Origin: Paeniglutamicibacter antarcticus_C
GTDB taxonomy: Bacteria; Actinomycetota; Actinomycetes; Actinomycetales; Micrococcaceae
Assembly (NCBI RefSeq): GCF_039544305.1
Contig: NZ_BAABLK010000037.1
Location: 62,001-126,000, forward strand
Direction of reading: 5' to 3'
Length of the DNA: 64,000 nucleotides
Below the pieces are notes generated by a model. It did no database searches and had not been told where the DNA came from. It saw only the letters and a list, made by a program, of their open reading frames with translations. Shown in pieces: positions 17,817 through 26,303 of this stretch. The position numbers and the translations under genes are program-made. Position 1 is the first letter of the stretch, and the number at the start of each line of letters is the position of its first letter.

Positions 17817-19232
17817 ATGCCGCACGACGGCTCGGCGCCGGGAAGCAACGGTGCGATCCAGAGCTCTCCATCCGCTGCTGCGATCCCTCCGGCGAAGGGG
17901 CATCGCACGTTCCTGCACGTGTTGGTCAACACGGCGCTCGCGAACGTGGTCACGAGCTTCTTGTGGTTTGCGCTGACCTTTTGGGTGTACCTCGAGACCC
18001 GGTCGGTGCTGGCCACCGGGCTCATCGGTGGTAGCTACATGTTGCTGATTGCCCTTTTCGGGCTCGTGTTCGGCGTGCTGGTTGACCGCTACCGCAAGCA
18101 CGCGGTGATGTTGGGGTCCACGATTTTCACCGTGGTAAGTTTCGGGGCAGCCGGGATGATGTTCTTGCTCCTTGGCGAGGAAACCCTGCTGGACTTCTCC
18201 GGAATCTGGTTCTGGGTCTTCGCACTGGTGGTTCTCATGGGTGCGGTCGTTGAACAGCTGCGCAACATTGCCCTGTCCACCACAGTCACCTTGCTGGTCC
18301 CGACGGAGCGCCGAGCCAATGCCAATGGCTTGGTGGGTGCCGTGCAGGGCTTAGCCTTCATGGTCACCAGCGTATTCAGCGGCCTGGCCATTGGGTTCCT
18401 GGGGATGGGCGGGGCGATCACTATCGCGCTGGTTGCATGCTGCGCAGTGTTGGTGCACCTGGTGTTCCTGCAGGTCCCCGAAGCGCGGATCATCCATGCC
18501 TCACCTGCCGGTGGTTTAGCTGAATTGAGGACCGGGATCACCGCGATCCGCGCCACCGCCGGCCTGCTGGCGCTGATTCTGTTCACTACCTTCAACAACC
18601 TCGCCGGCGGGGTCTACATGGCATTGATGGATCCCTATGGCCTGACGATCTTCCCGGTCCAGATCTGGGGTCTCGTCCTGGGGGTCACGGCCACCGGGTT
18701 CCTGCTCGGTGGTGGGCTGGTAGCCAAGTTCGGACTGGGAGCTAACCCCATCCGCACCATGCTGATCTTGGTCGCGCTCGGCGGAGTGATCGGCGCCGGG
18801 TTCACGATCCGCGAATGGTGGTGGCTGTACGCGGTGGGTATATGGATCTACATGATGCTGATTCCTGCGGTGGAGGCCGCGGAGCAAACCGTGATCCAGA
18901 AAGTGGTTCCCTATCCCGTCCAGGGCAGGGTCTTTGGGTTCGCCATGATGTTCGAGGCGGCAGCAGCGCCTCTCACAGCGTTCGTGGTCGCGCCGATGGC
19001 CGAGTTCTGGGTGATCCCCTACATGGCCTCGGGCGCGGGGCAGCAGCGCTGGGGCTGGCTGTTGGGTGTCGGGGAAGCCCGCGGGATCGCGTTGGTGTTC
19101 TTGCTTGCCGGGATCATCTCGATCATGTTGGCATGCGCAGCCATGCTGTCCCGTTCCTATAGGCGCCTATCGGCGAACTATGCCGATCCGAGCTCGGCAT
19201 CGGCGCCACCTCGGACCGCGCCGGTTTCCTAA
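17817..19232 (+). CDS. MFS transporter (DHA3-like)
   Basis: 471 residues with 12 predicted helices and the motif-A loop GVLVDRYRKHAVM between helices 2 and 3. The N-terminal 30 residues are hydrophilic and rich in Ser, Gly and Ala. The start of the membrane region (FLHVLVNTALANVVTSFLWF) resembles drug-efflux type proteins of the DHA3 group. It stands alone, 82 bases after the MBL-fold gene. Substrate unknown. Confidence 0.85.
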   Translation: MPHDGSAPGSNGAIQSSPSAAAIPPAKGHRTFLHVLVNTALANVVTSFLWFALTFWVYLETRSVLATGLIGGSYMLLIALFGLVFGVLVDRYRKHAVMLGSTIFTVVSFGAAGMMFLLLGEETLLDFSGIWFWVFALVVLMGAVVEQLRNIALSTTVTLLVPTERRANANGLVGAVQGLAFMVTSVFSGLAIGFLGMGGAITIALVACCAVLVHLVFLQVPEARIIHASPAGGLAELRTGITAIRATAGLLALILFTTFNNLAGGVYMALMDPYGLTIFPVQIWGLVLGVTATGFLLGGGLVAKFGLGANPIRTMLILVALGGVIGAGFTIREWWWLYAVGIWIYMMLIPAVEAAEQTVIQKVVPYPVQGRVFGFAMMFEAAAAPLTAFVVAPMAEFWVIPYMASGAGQQRWGWLLGVGEARGIALVFLLAGIISIMLACAAMLSRSYRRLSANYADPSSASAPPRTAPVS

Positions 19233-19442
19233 ATTACGGGCGGAACGGTCCCGCATAGATGTTTGTGGTCTGCCCCACTGTGACCGGGCGGGGCCTTACG
19301 GTCACCTGACGGCGCATCGGTGGGGCCTTGAGAGAGCGGTTTTTCGTAATTTTTGTGATTGGTTCGTTCACTTTCAGGTAATTCTCAGAAAAGGGTCCTA
19401 TGTTGGAAACTGTTCTTGTTGTTATCAATCGAAGGAGGGCCT

Positions 19443-19628
19443 ATGGGTCTCGGAGACAAAATCGGTAACAAAGCAGAAGAAGTATCCGGCAAGGTCAAGG
19501 AAAAGACCGGCGAAGCCACTGACAATGCATCGCTGCAGGCTGAAGGCGCTAGTGAACAGGCCTCCGCCAAAGCAAAGCAGGCTGGGGAACACGTCAAAGA
19601 CGCTGCCAAAGACGTGACCGGCCAGTAA
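19443..19628 (+). CDS. CsbD-family stress protein
   Basis: 61 residues, hydrophilic and low-complexity: MGLGDKIGNKAEEVSGKVKE, then repeated KAKQAGEHVKDAAKD-like blocks. CsbD-like proteins accumulate under general stress; their role is unclear. A strong GAAGGAGGG ribosome site lies before the ATG. A classical terminator follows. Confidence 0.9.
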   Translation: MGLGDKIGNKAEEVSGKVKEKTGEATDNASLQAEGASEQASAKAKQAGEHVKDAAKDVTGQ

Positions 19629-19653
19629 TAACCGGCATTGACAGAAAACCTGG

Positions 19654-19704
19654 GCTCCCCGCACAAGATCCACAGCAACACGGATCATGTGCGGGGAGCT
19701 TTTT
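19654..19704 (+). terminator. Rho-independent terminator after csbD-like gene
   Basis: 18-base arms from GCTCCCCGCACAAGATCC with one mismatch, a 10-base loop and five Ts at the end. Confidence 0.88.
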
Positions 19705-19782
19705 GCTGGAAGCCTGGACCCGCCGTGCCATGCTGGCGACACCGCGGCCCTGTGCGGGAACCGGGGAACCAGCGCTCACCGA

Positions 19783-20439
19783 CTAGGGCTGGACGTAGAG
19801 GACTTCGCCGGTCGTCTTTCCTGTGTGCAGGTCCCAGTAGGCCTCGGAAATCAGATCCGGATCGAAGAAAGTGCCCGGCTGGACTGCGCCCCCGATGGTC
19901 ACCGTGCCTACCTTGAGGCCGTGTTCGGTGAGTTCATCGGAGAGGGTGAAGGCCAGGTTGCGCAACCCGGCCTTGCTGATGGAGGCCGAGGCCCTGGATG
20001 CGACCGGGTTCACCCCCAGCAGTCCTCCGGTGAAAATGATCGAGCCCGAACCACGTGCAACCATTTCAGGTGCCACCAGCTGTGCACATTGAAGCGCGCC
20101 GACCACATTGATGGTGAAATCCCGGACCAGGTCCGCGGCGTCCAAGGCGGTCGGGTTGGAAATCGTGTTGGCTCCGGCGTTGTAGACCAAGACGTCCAGC
20201 ACTCCGTAGTCGGCCCGGACCCGCTCGAACGCCGATTCCACGCTCTGCTTGTCGGTCACGTCAGCGACGAGCCCGTGAGCGTCGATGCCGGCACCCTTGA
20301 GTTCCTCCACCCGGAGTTGGATCGATTCGGGGTTCCGGGCCAACAGGATCACCGAGAAGCCATTGGCTCCGAACTTCCTGGCGACTCCGGCGCTGACGCC
20401 CGGGCCAGCGCCGACGATGGCCACATGCTTCTTGGTCAT
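19783..20439 (-). CDS. Atypical SDR without catalytic tyrosine
   Basis: 218 residues with a Rossmann fold of SDR type but with GAGPGVSAG in place of TGxxxGxG, and YNAG in place of NNAG. Where YxxxK is expected the sequence reads ASASISKAGLRN: the lysine is kept, the tyrosine position holds alanine. Related SDR-like proteins with a GxGxGxG start also lack this tyrosine as I recall, so it may be a family trait rather than damage. The ATG at 20437-20439 begins the family-typical MTKKHVAIVGAG; the longer reading is not supported. It lies alone upstream of the LysR gene. Function unknown. Confidence 0.8.
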   Translation of the reverse strand: MTKKHVAIVGAGPGVSAGVARKFGANGFSVILLARNPESIQLRVEELKGAGIDAHGLVADVTDKQSVESAFERVRADYGVLDVLVYNAGANTISNPTALDAADLVRDFTINVVGALQCAQLVAPEMVARGSGSIIFTGGLLGVNPVASRASASISKAGLRNLAFTLSDELTEHGLKVGTVTIGGAVQPGTFFDPDLISEAYWDLHTGKTTGEVLYVQP

Positions 20440-20670
20440 TTGTGCTGCTTTCGTTGGATGCGATTGCGACGAGTGCCAATCGGGGGAAAGGAGCTGGAGA
20501 CGTTCGAAGCGTGGGCAGACATTCCATGGCGTTCGCGTGGAGGGTTGGCTTTTCGAATGTATCACGCAGGGAATCCTTGGTTTCGTGCAGGTCAAGGTAC
20601 CCGGACGCATGCTTGGTCGGCTTCGTCCCGCGCGATGCGGGAATCCCCATCCACCAAATGCCGAGGGTGG

Positions 20671-21576
20671 TTACCTGCCGGCCAAGGCGATCAAGTCCTT
20701 GGCCGGGCCGGCATGGGACTTGCCTCCGGTTAGCCACAACGCGGTGATCGTGCGATTCAGTGCCACTCCGTACACCGGTACCCGGACCAAGCGCTTCAGT
20801 GCCAGATCGTCACGCACCGCCAAGGCGCTCATAACCGCCGGCGCGGAGCCCGCGGCAACAGCCGAGCGGACGGCGGCTGAGGTGGGCAGCTCCATGCGGG
20901 CAGGTTCGCACCGCGGGATACCGTTAGCCAGCATGGCTGCGTCCAGTGCTTCGCGGGTTCCGCTTCCTTCTTCCCGCACGACCAGCGGGCACCGTGCCAG
21001 CTCCGCGGCGGTGACCGGACGGTTCCGTGCAGCCCAGGGATGATCGGGAGCGACCACCAGGACAAGCTCGTCCTGCCGGACGGCGGCGGCGTGCAGATCG
21101 TTGGGCAAGATGGGGGTTTCCACGAAGCCCAGTGCTGCGCGTCCGGTGCGCAAATGCTCGATCGTGCTGGCGCTGTTGGAGATGACAAGCCTGATCACGG
21201 TGGCGGGGACCCCGCGTTGTCCCTGCCCGCGACGCAGTTCGACGAGCCATCCGGGCAACAAGTGTTCGGCGACCGTTTGGCTTGCCGCCACGACAAGCTC
21301 CTGGTGTCCCTCCAATCGCAGGGCTGCGGCTCCGACATCCAGCAGCTCGGCTGCGGCGAGCACGTTTCGGGCCCAGCGCCCCAACAGCAAGCCGCTCTGC
21401 GTCAAGGTGCTCTCCCGCGGGGTGCGCACTAACAGGGCTTCGCCTACCCGGGATTCCAGCGAACGCATCCGTAAGGAGATCGCCTGTGGGCTCAGCCCCA
21501 GGACCTTCCCGGCCGCGGAGAAGGACCCGTGGTCCGCGACGGCGACAGGCATTTCCAAGGAAGCAACATCAGGCAT
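20671..21576 (-). CDS. LysR-family regulator next to TDT pseudogene
   Basis: 301 residues. The winged helix (SFSAAGKVLGLSPQAISLRMRSLESRVGEALLVR) is followed by a two-lobed effector domain with PDHPWAARNRPVTAAELAR and the LVVREEGSGTREAL block of the CysB/CbbR-like group. I use the ATG at 21574-21576. It is divergent from a TDT-family transporter gene that is now a pseudogene; LysR genes beside TDT transporters are a common pair, so its target may be lost. Confidence 0.85.
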   Translation of the reverse strand: MPDVASLEMPVAVADHGSFSAAGKVLGLSPQAISLRMRSLESRVGEALLVRTPRESTLTQSGLLLGRWARNVLAAAELLDVGAAALRLEGHQELVVAASQTVAEHLLPGWLVELRRGQGQRGVPATVIRLVISNSASTIEHLRTGRAALGFVETPILPNDLHAAAVRQDELVLVVAPDHPWAARNRPVTAAELARCPLVVREEGSGTREALDAAMLANGIPRCEPARMELPTSAAVRSAVAAGSAPAVMSALAVRDDLALKRLVRVPVYGVALNRTITALWLTGGKSHAGPAKDLIALAGR

Positions 21577-21702
21577 GCGCGAACGAAGCACCGTACTGGG
21601 CTCCTGCAGGTCAGGGATGAAACCTTGGATACAAGCAGCGCTTGTACCCACACAAGTCTATGCCTGCTAATGGCCTTATCACCTCGAGGAAAAAATGGAA
21701 AC

Positions 21703-22952
21703 ATGCAGATAACCTCACTACTCTTCGCCCCCACCGATACCCCGGCGCCAATCTCCACAACACGCAGCTGCCGACCCTCTGGGCTGCTGCGCGCGCTGAA
21801 GAACCCGAGGCAGCTCTTCTCCAACATCACCCCCCAACTGGTTTGCCTCGGTGATGGGCACCGGGATCGTGGCCACCGCAGCGGCAACACTTCCCACCGC
21901 TTCCCCGCTGCTGCACGGGATCGCTGTCGTGATGTGGATGCTCGCCTAGCTGCTCCTGGTGCTGTTGGCCGGGGCAACACTCATCCACTGGATCGCCCAC
22001 ACTGAAACCGCCAAGAGCCACCACCGCCATCCAGTGATGTCACACTTCTACGGTGCGCCGGCCATGGCCCTGTTGACCGTCGGGGCCGGTGCCATGCTGG
22101 TGGGCCGGGACATGCTCGGGCTTCAACTGGCCCTGCGCATTGACCTCGTACTCTGGGCCGCCGGTACCGCTCTGGGCCTGTTCACCGCCGTGGCCATCCC
22201 GTACCTGCAATTCACCGCGCACGAGGTGGGAGCGGACGCGGCGTTTGGCGGTTGGTTGATGCCGGTGGTTTCGGCCTCCACCGGCGCCCTGCTGCTGCCC
22301 TGCCTGCCGCAGGGCCAGACGCGGCTATGCATGCTGCTGGCCCGCTACGCAATGTTCGGGCTGAGCCTGCTGGCCTCGATGATGAGCATCTCGCAGATCT
22401 TGAGCCGGCTCATAGAGCACAAGGTCGGTGCCGCCGCAGCGGTTCCCACACTGTGGATCGTCCTGGGCCCGCTGGGCCAATCCATCACTGCGGCTAACCT
22501 GTTGGGTTCAAATGCCCACCTGGCCGTTTCCGGATTCCTCGCCCAGGCCTTAGAAGCCTTCGGGATCCTCTAAGGGGTTCCAATGCTCGGATTCGCACTG
22601 TTGTGGGCCTCGATCGCGGCGATCCGCACCGTACGCGAATACCTGTCGTTCTCGCTGACCTGGTGGTCGTTCACCTTCCCCGTGGGCACCTGCATGACGC
22701 GTTTGAGCGGTCTGGCGGCACACACCGGCCTGGTTGCATTCCAGACGATGGCGGTTGCCGGATTCATTGAATTGGCTCCAGCGTGGTTGCTGGTTGCTGG
22801 TGGCGGCCAGGACCTTCATCGGCAGCGTCATCCAGGGAACCTTGTTTTTGAGGGTGCAGCCAAGTCCGGCGAAGCAGGAAGCCCGGGAGAGCCGGTTCAA
22901 AGGCCCAGTGCCCGCATCACCATCTGGCAGGCGCTGGATATCGGCTCGATGA
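21703..22952 (+). pseudogene. TDT-family (TehA/SLAC1-like) transporter pseudogene
   Basis: The parts of a ten-helix C4-dicarboxylate/tellurite-resistance (TDT) transporter are all here but interrupted four times. First, a six-C run at 21830-21835 has one base too many: the ITPNWFASVMGTGIV signature continues only after a frameshift. Second, an in-frame TAG lies at 21947. Third, an in-frame TAA lies at 22571 (GIL-stop-GVPMLGFALLW). Fourth, TTGCTGG is duplicated in tandem near 22785-22800, shifting the frame before WLLVAARTFIGSVIQGTLF. The end overlaps the convergent racemase-like gene by about 56 bases, so the native stop is also doubtful. An exporter of sulfite, malate or tellurite was probably encoded. 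Confidence 0.88.
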
Positions 22953-23616
22953 CTTCGATGTCCTCGCTCTGGGCAATGCGCCGCGCGGTATCGGCCAACG
23001 GGCCACCGGCAATGATCACCGCACGTGCCCCGTGCCCAAGTCCCCGCCGTGTGGCGTCGCGCAACTGCACAAACTGCGCCTCGGGGTCCGCGGCGAGTTC
23101 CAGTGGGGAGGAGGAGGTTAGTTCGACACCGATAAAATGCTCCGCGCAGCCGTGTGATTCCACCAAGCCGGTCAGCGAACTAACCAGCTCGGGGGTGCTG
23201 GTGGCCATGGCAAAGGGACGGTCGTTGGAAGCCGCTGTAAGGATCGCCGCCTGACCGATGCCGATCACCGGAATGCGAAGTTCGGTAACGAGTTCGGCCC
23301 GGCCGGGATCTCCCATGGCGCCGATAATGACTGCGGCGACCTCATTCCCTTGGGAACCAGCAAGGTATCCACGCACTGCATCCAGGACCGGCCCCACCGA
23401 TTCCTTGAGGGCTGTTGAATCCGTGATCATCGATGGGGTTGCGACGGTGGTGATGCCCACCACACGCAGTGAGTCCTTCCTGAAATACTCCTGCGCCAAC
23501 GTCTGCATCATCGACGTGGTGTCGGTATTGGAGTTCGGGTTGATGAGTAACAACAGGTCAGACCTGTGTGGCGTGTCAGAGAGCAAGACTTGTGGGCTTC
23601 TTTCGGTCACGTGCAA
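22897..23616 (-). CDS. Asp/Glu/hydantoin racemase-family protein without catalytic cysteines
   Basis: 239 residues. LLLLINPNSNTDTT at the N-terminus, the VVGITTVATPSMI and GDPGRAELVTELRIPVIGIG blocks and the C-terminal IEPISSACQMVMRAL identify the hydantoin racemase family. The two positions that carry the catalytic cysteines in active racemases read GAMGDPG and IIAGGPLAD here, so neither cysteine is present. The start is uncertain: TTG at 23616 or GTG at 23610; no good ribosome site is seen. It may bind a hydantoin- or amino-acid-like ligand or catalyse another reaction. Confidence 0.75.
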   Translation of the reverse strand: MHVTERSPQVLLSDTPHRSDLLLLINPNSNTDTTSMMQTLAQEYFRKDSLRVVGITTVATPSMITDSTALKESVGPVLDAVRGYLAGSQGNEVAAVIIGAMGDPGRAELVTELRIPVIGIGQAAILTAASNDRPFAMATSTPELVSSLTGLVESHGCAEHFIGVELTSSSPLELAADPEAQFVQLRDATRRGLGHGARAVIIAGGPLADTARRIAQSEDIEVIEPISSACQMVMRALGL

Positions 23617-23799
23617 CTAGCGCGGAGTGATGGCTGGATTTTGTCTTCCATTCTTCCCCACCTTTGCGCGAGGGACTCCTTTGCGCGCACCGACGATCCC
23701 CAGCGAATAGCCAGGGGACCATCATCTGTGTATTGTTTTCAGCTGTGCATCCTAAATCTGATGCAGAAACTAACACCTTCATCCGAACGGGGAAAAGAC

Positions 23800-24060
23800 A
23801 TGGGTTTCATTGGTTGGATTGTTCTAGGACTTATTGCAGGTGCCATCGCCAAGGCCATTAAGCCCGGCGATCAAGGCGGCGGCTGGATCGCTACCCTGGT
23901 GCTTGGTGTCGTGGGAGCGCTCGTCGGCGGTTGGATCGGCTCTGCCGTATTCGGCGTTGACATCAGCGGCTTCTTCAATATCTCTACGTGGCTCCTGGCC
24001 ATTGGCGGGGCATTGATCGTCTTGGTCATCTGGGGTTTCCTGACGCGCAAGAAGGCCTAG
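23800..24060 (+). CDS. GlsB/YeaQ/YmgE-family membrane protein
   Basis: 86 residues with three membrane helices: MGFIGWIVLGLIAGAIAKAI, then WIATLVLGVVGALVGGWIG and WLLAIGGALIVLVIWGFL. This is the transglycosylase-associated (GlsB) family, usually linked to general or envelope stress. GGGGA lies 9 bases before the ATG. A perfect terminator follows. Confidence 0.9.
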   Translation: MGFIGWIVLGLIAGAIAKAIKPGDQGGGWIATLVLGVVGALVGGWIGSAVFGVDISGFFNISTWLLAIGGALIVLVIWGFLTRKKA

Positions 24061-24071
24061 TTAAGCGCATA

Positions 24072-24111
24072 TAAGAGAGGCCCCAACCTTACGAGGTTGG
24101 GGCCTCTCTTA
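24072..24111 (+). terminator. Rho-independent terminator
   Basis: Perfect 18-base arms beginning TAAGAGAGGCCCCAACCT, a 4-base loop, followed by TGTTTT. It closes the GlsB gene and lies just before the convergent ridA-like gene. Confidence 0.88.
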
Positions 24112-24157
24112 TGTTTTCCGGCGTTGCCGAAATACTGCCCGTATGAGGCCGAGGCTT

Positions 24158-24535
24158 TTATTTGACAGCTGCCACGACGTCCATTTCGATGCGCTTTTCC
24201 CCGCGGAAGCGCGAAACCTCGACCGTGGTGCGCGGCGGGAGCGTCACATCAGCCAGCCGGCGCACGTAGGCGGCGTTGAACTCATCGAATTCGTCGAGGT
24301 TGGCCAGGAACACCGTGACCTTCAAGATCGTGGACAGATCCGCACCCGCATCGGCGAGGACCGTCTCGAGGTTGTCGAACACCGTATCGACCTGGTCGTT
24401 AAGCGACACTGCGGTGGACCCGTCGACCCGGGTGGGAACCTGGCCGCAGGCGAAGACGATCCCGGAGAAAGTGGCGGTGGCGGTGTAATTGCGCGTCTTG
24501 CCGTCTTGGTGCCAGCGGCGCTGCACCCCGCTCAC
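24158..24535 (-). CDS. RidA-family protein
   Basis: 125 residues with the Rid fold: ACGQVPTR, QVDTVFDNLETVLADAGADL, TVFLANLDEFDEFNAAYVRR, and the conserved Arg in LPPRTTVEV. Family knowledge: RidA hydrolyses reactive enamines/imines to ketones and ammonia. It is last in a leftward run of five genes and starts with GTG that overlaps the stop of the gene before it (GTGA). An imine intermediate in the cluster's pathway would explain its presence. Confidence 0.88.
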   Translation of the reverse strand: MSGVQRRWHQDGKTRNYTATATFSGIVFACGQVPTRVDGSTAVSLNDQVDTVFDNLETVLADAGADLSTILKVTVFLANLDEFDEFNAAYVRRLADVTLPPRTTVEVSRFRGEKRIEMDVVAAVK

Positions 24536-25242
24536 TTGTCTGCCACCAGGTAGCCGGCGGCGATGGTTCGCAGTTCGGCCCAGATGGCCGCGTCAACCAG
24601 GATCCCGCCGTGGGCCAGTTCCAGGCGCCGCGCGGTCCTCTGCGCCTCAGTGCTCAGGGAAAACTCGCCTTGCGGGGGTTCGTTGGCGGTGTAGAAGCGC
24701 GAGTTCTCCAGTTCCTCCGGGGCAGTGTGCGGCGCACCCTGGCCGGCGGCGCTGAACCCGGTGCCCAGATCGCCTTGGGGCGTGGCGAAGGTGGTGCGGT
24801 TCTCGGCGCCCGCGCTGCGGTGCACCACGGTGTGCCCGGAGCTGATGGCGGCGTTGAGCAGTGCCTCGTCAAGCAGGTGCGTGTCGTGTCGCATGGGGCT
24901 GCACAGCACTTCGCTGCCAACCCCGGTGCTGGCGACATCCACCAGCAGTACCCCGTGGACCAGTGCGTGGCAGGGAGCCGCGGGATCCACCCGGTAGCTC
25001 TTGCCTGACGGGGTGTCGATGCGGGTGTAGGGGAAGGCGCCGAGCAGCCAGGTTCCGTCGTGGAGCCAGGCGGCCAGGGATTGAAGGCCGGTACCGTGGT
25101 GCAGCTCGGCGAAGAGCACCTGGCGGGCGGCCGCCTGGGCCTCGGAGTTGGAGGCCCCCTTGGTCATCAGTGCGCGGTAGGCGCATTCGCGGACCTCGCG
25201 CATGGCCAGACGCATTGTTAATGCCGTGTCTTTGCCGTCCAT
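24532..25242 (-). CDS. Uncharacterised protein, possibly DUF3726
   Basis: 236 residues. The helical N-terminus (MRLAMREVRECAYRALMTKG ... SNSEAQAAARQVLFAEL) resembles the start of the Ldh_2 malate/lactate dehydrogenase family and of DUF3726 proteins; the middle has two hydrophobic blocks, CHALVHGVLLVDVASTG and HLLDEALLNAAISSGH. No catalytic residues can be named. I use the ATG at 25240-25242, preceded by AAAGGACAG. It lies between the M19-like and RidA genes of the cluster. I do not recognise a function. Confidence 0.65.
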   Translation of the reverse strand: MDGKDTALTMRLAMREVRECAYRALMTKGASNSEAQAAARQVLFAELHHGTGLQSLAAWLHDGTWLLGAFPYTRIDTPSGKSYRVDPAAPCHALVHGVLLVDVASTGVGSEVLCSPMRHDTHLLDEALLNAAISSGHTVVHRSAGAENRTTFATPQGDLGTGFSAAGQGAPHTAPEELENSRFYTANEPPQGEFSLSTEAQRTARRLELAHGGILVDAAIWAELRTIAAGYLVADK

Positions 25243-25268
25243 GCTCTGTCCTTTCTCGGTCGTGAGTG

Positions 25269-26303
25269 TCATGAGATTTTCCTTCCCGGGAAGACGTCGT
25301 CAAAGAGGTTCAGCCAGTTCTCGCCGAGCACGCCGCGGATGGTGGTTTCGTCCAGGCCGACCTTGAGCAACCCGTCAGTGAGCCGGGGGAAGTCCTCGGG
25401 GCCGACGAACCATTCGGGCCATTCGGGCCAGGTGGCCTTGGTTTCGCCCTCGGGCTGCCAGCGCCCGTTGCGCAGCCAGCCCACGAACTTGTCGTCCCAG
25501 TTCCGGGTGCAGTCACTGCCCAGCCCGATGCGGGTGGGGCCCAGCTCGTCAACCAGGCGTGCGACCATTTGGCAGAACTGCTCCAAGGTGGTCTTCTTGC
25601 CGCCAATGACCAGCGGGTAGAGGCAGCAGCCGAGCATTCCGCCGGCCTCGGTCACCGCACGGATAACCTCGTCGGGCTTGTTGCGCGGGTTCTCCACAAA
25701 CCAGGTGGGATTCGAGTGGGTGATGGCGATCGGGGCCACGGAGGCCTCGACGGCATCCAGCGAGGTCCTGTTGCCCACATGGGACAGGTCGATGAGCATG
25801 CCCACCCGGTTCATTTCCGAGATGATGGTGCGCCCGAACCGGGTCAGCCCCGAGTCCTCGGGTTCGTAGCAGGCCCCGCCGACAAGGTTCTGGATGTTGT
25901 AGGTCAGCTGGGCGATCTTGACACCGAGTTCGTGGAAGACCTCGACGAGCTTGTAGTCATCCCCGAAGGAGCTGGTGTTCTGGAAGCCCAGCAGCACCGC
26001 GATCCGGTTATCGAGCTTTGCCCGGCGGATATCATCGGCGGTGCGCGCCATGGTGAGAAGGTCCGGGTTCTTGGCGGCTAGCTGGTACCAGTCGCCGATG
26101 GCCTTGAGGGTGTCGGCTGGTCCTTCCCAGACGGCGGCGGTGGCATTGACGCCACTGATCCCGCCAGCGCGCAGTTCCTCCAAGGTCGCCCGGTCCCAGT
26201 TGCTGATCTGCAGGCCGTCAACGATGGTGGCGGCGGTATGCAATGCCGCTGCGCTATCGCTGGCGGGGGCCTTGAGCAGGGTCGAGGTGCGATTTTCAGC
26301 CAT
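25269..26303 (-). CDS. M19 dipeptidase-like protein lacking part of the metal site
   Basis: 344 residues of the renal dipeptidase (M19) fold. The two late histidines are present (DLSHVGNRTS and IAITHSNP), but the N-terminal H-x-D is replaced (VDGLQISNW) and the bridging glutamate is replaced by glutamine in LLGFQNTSS. From memory, the M19-like protein beside dgcAB in Pseudomonas has the same DGL and GFQN changes, so this is a subfamily feature and not decay. The ATG at 26301-26303 has CAGGAG upstream and overlaps the stop of the gene before it by 8 bases. True peptidase activity is doubtful. Confidence 0.78.
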   Translation of the reverse strand: MAENRTSTLLKAPASDSAAALHTAATIVDGLQISNWDRATLEELRAGGISGVNATAAVWEGPADTLKAIGDWYQLAAKNPDLLTMARTADDIRRAKLDNRIAVLLGFQNTSSFGDDYKLVEVFHELGVKIAQLTYNIQNLVGGACYEPEDSGLTRFGRTIISEMNRVGMLIDLSHVGNRTSLDAVEASVAPIAITHSNPTWFVENPRNKPDEVIRAVTEAGGMLGCCLYPLVIGGKKTTLEQFCQMVARLVDELGPTRIGLGSDCTRNWDDKFVGWLRNGRWQPEGETKATWPEWPEWFVGPEDFPRLTDGLLKVGLDETTIRGVLGENWLNLFDDVFPGRKIS

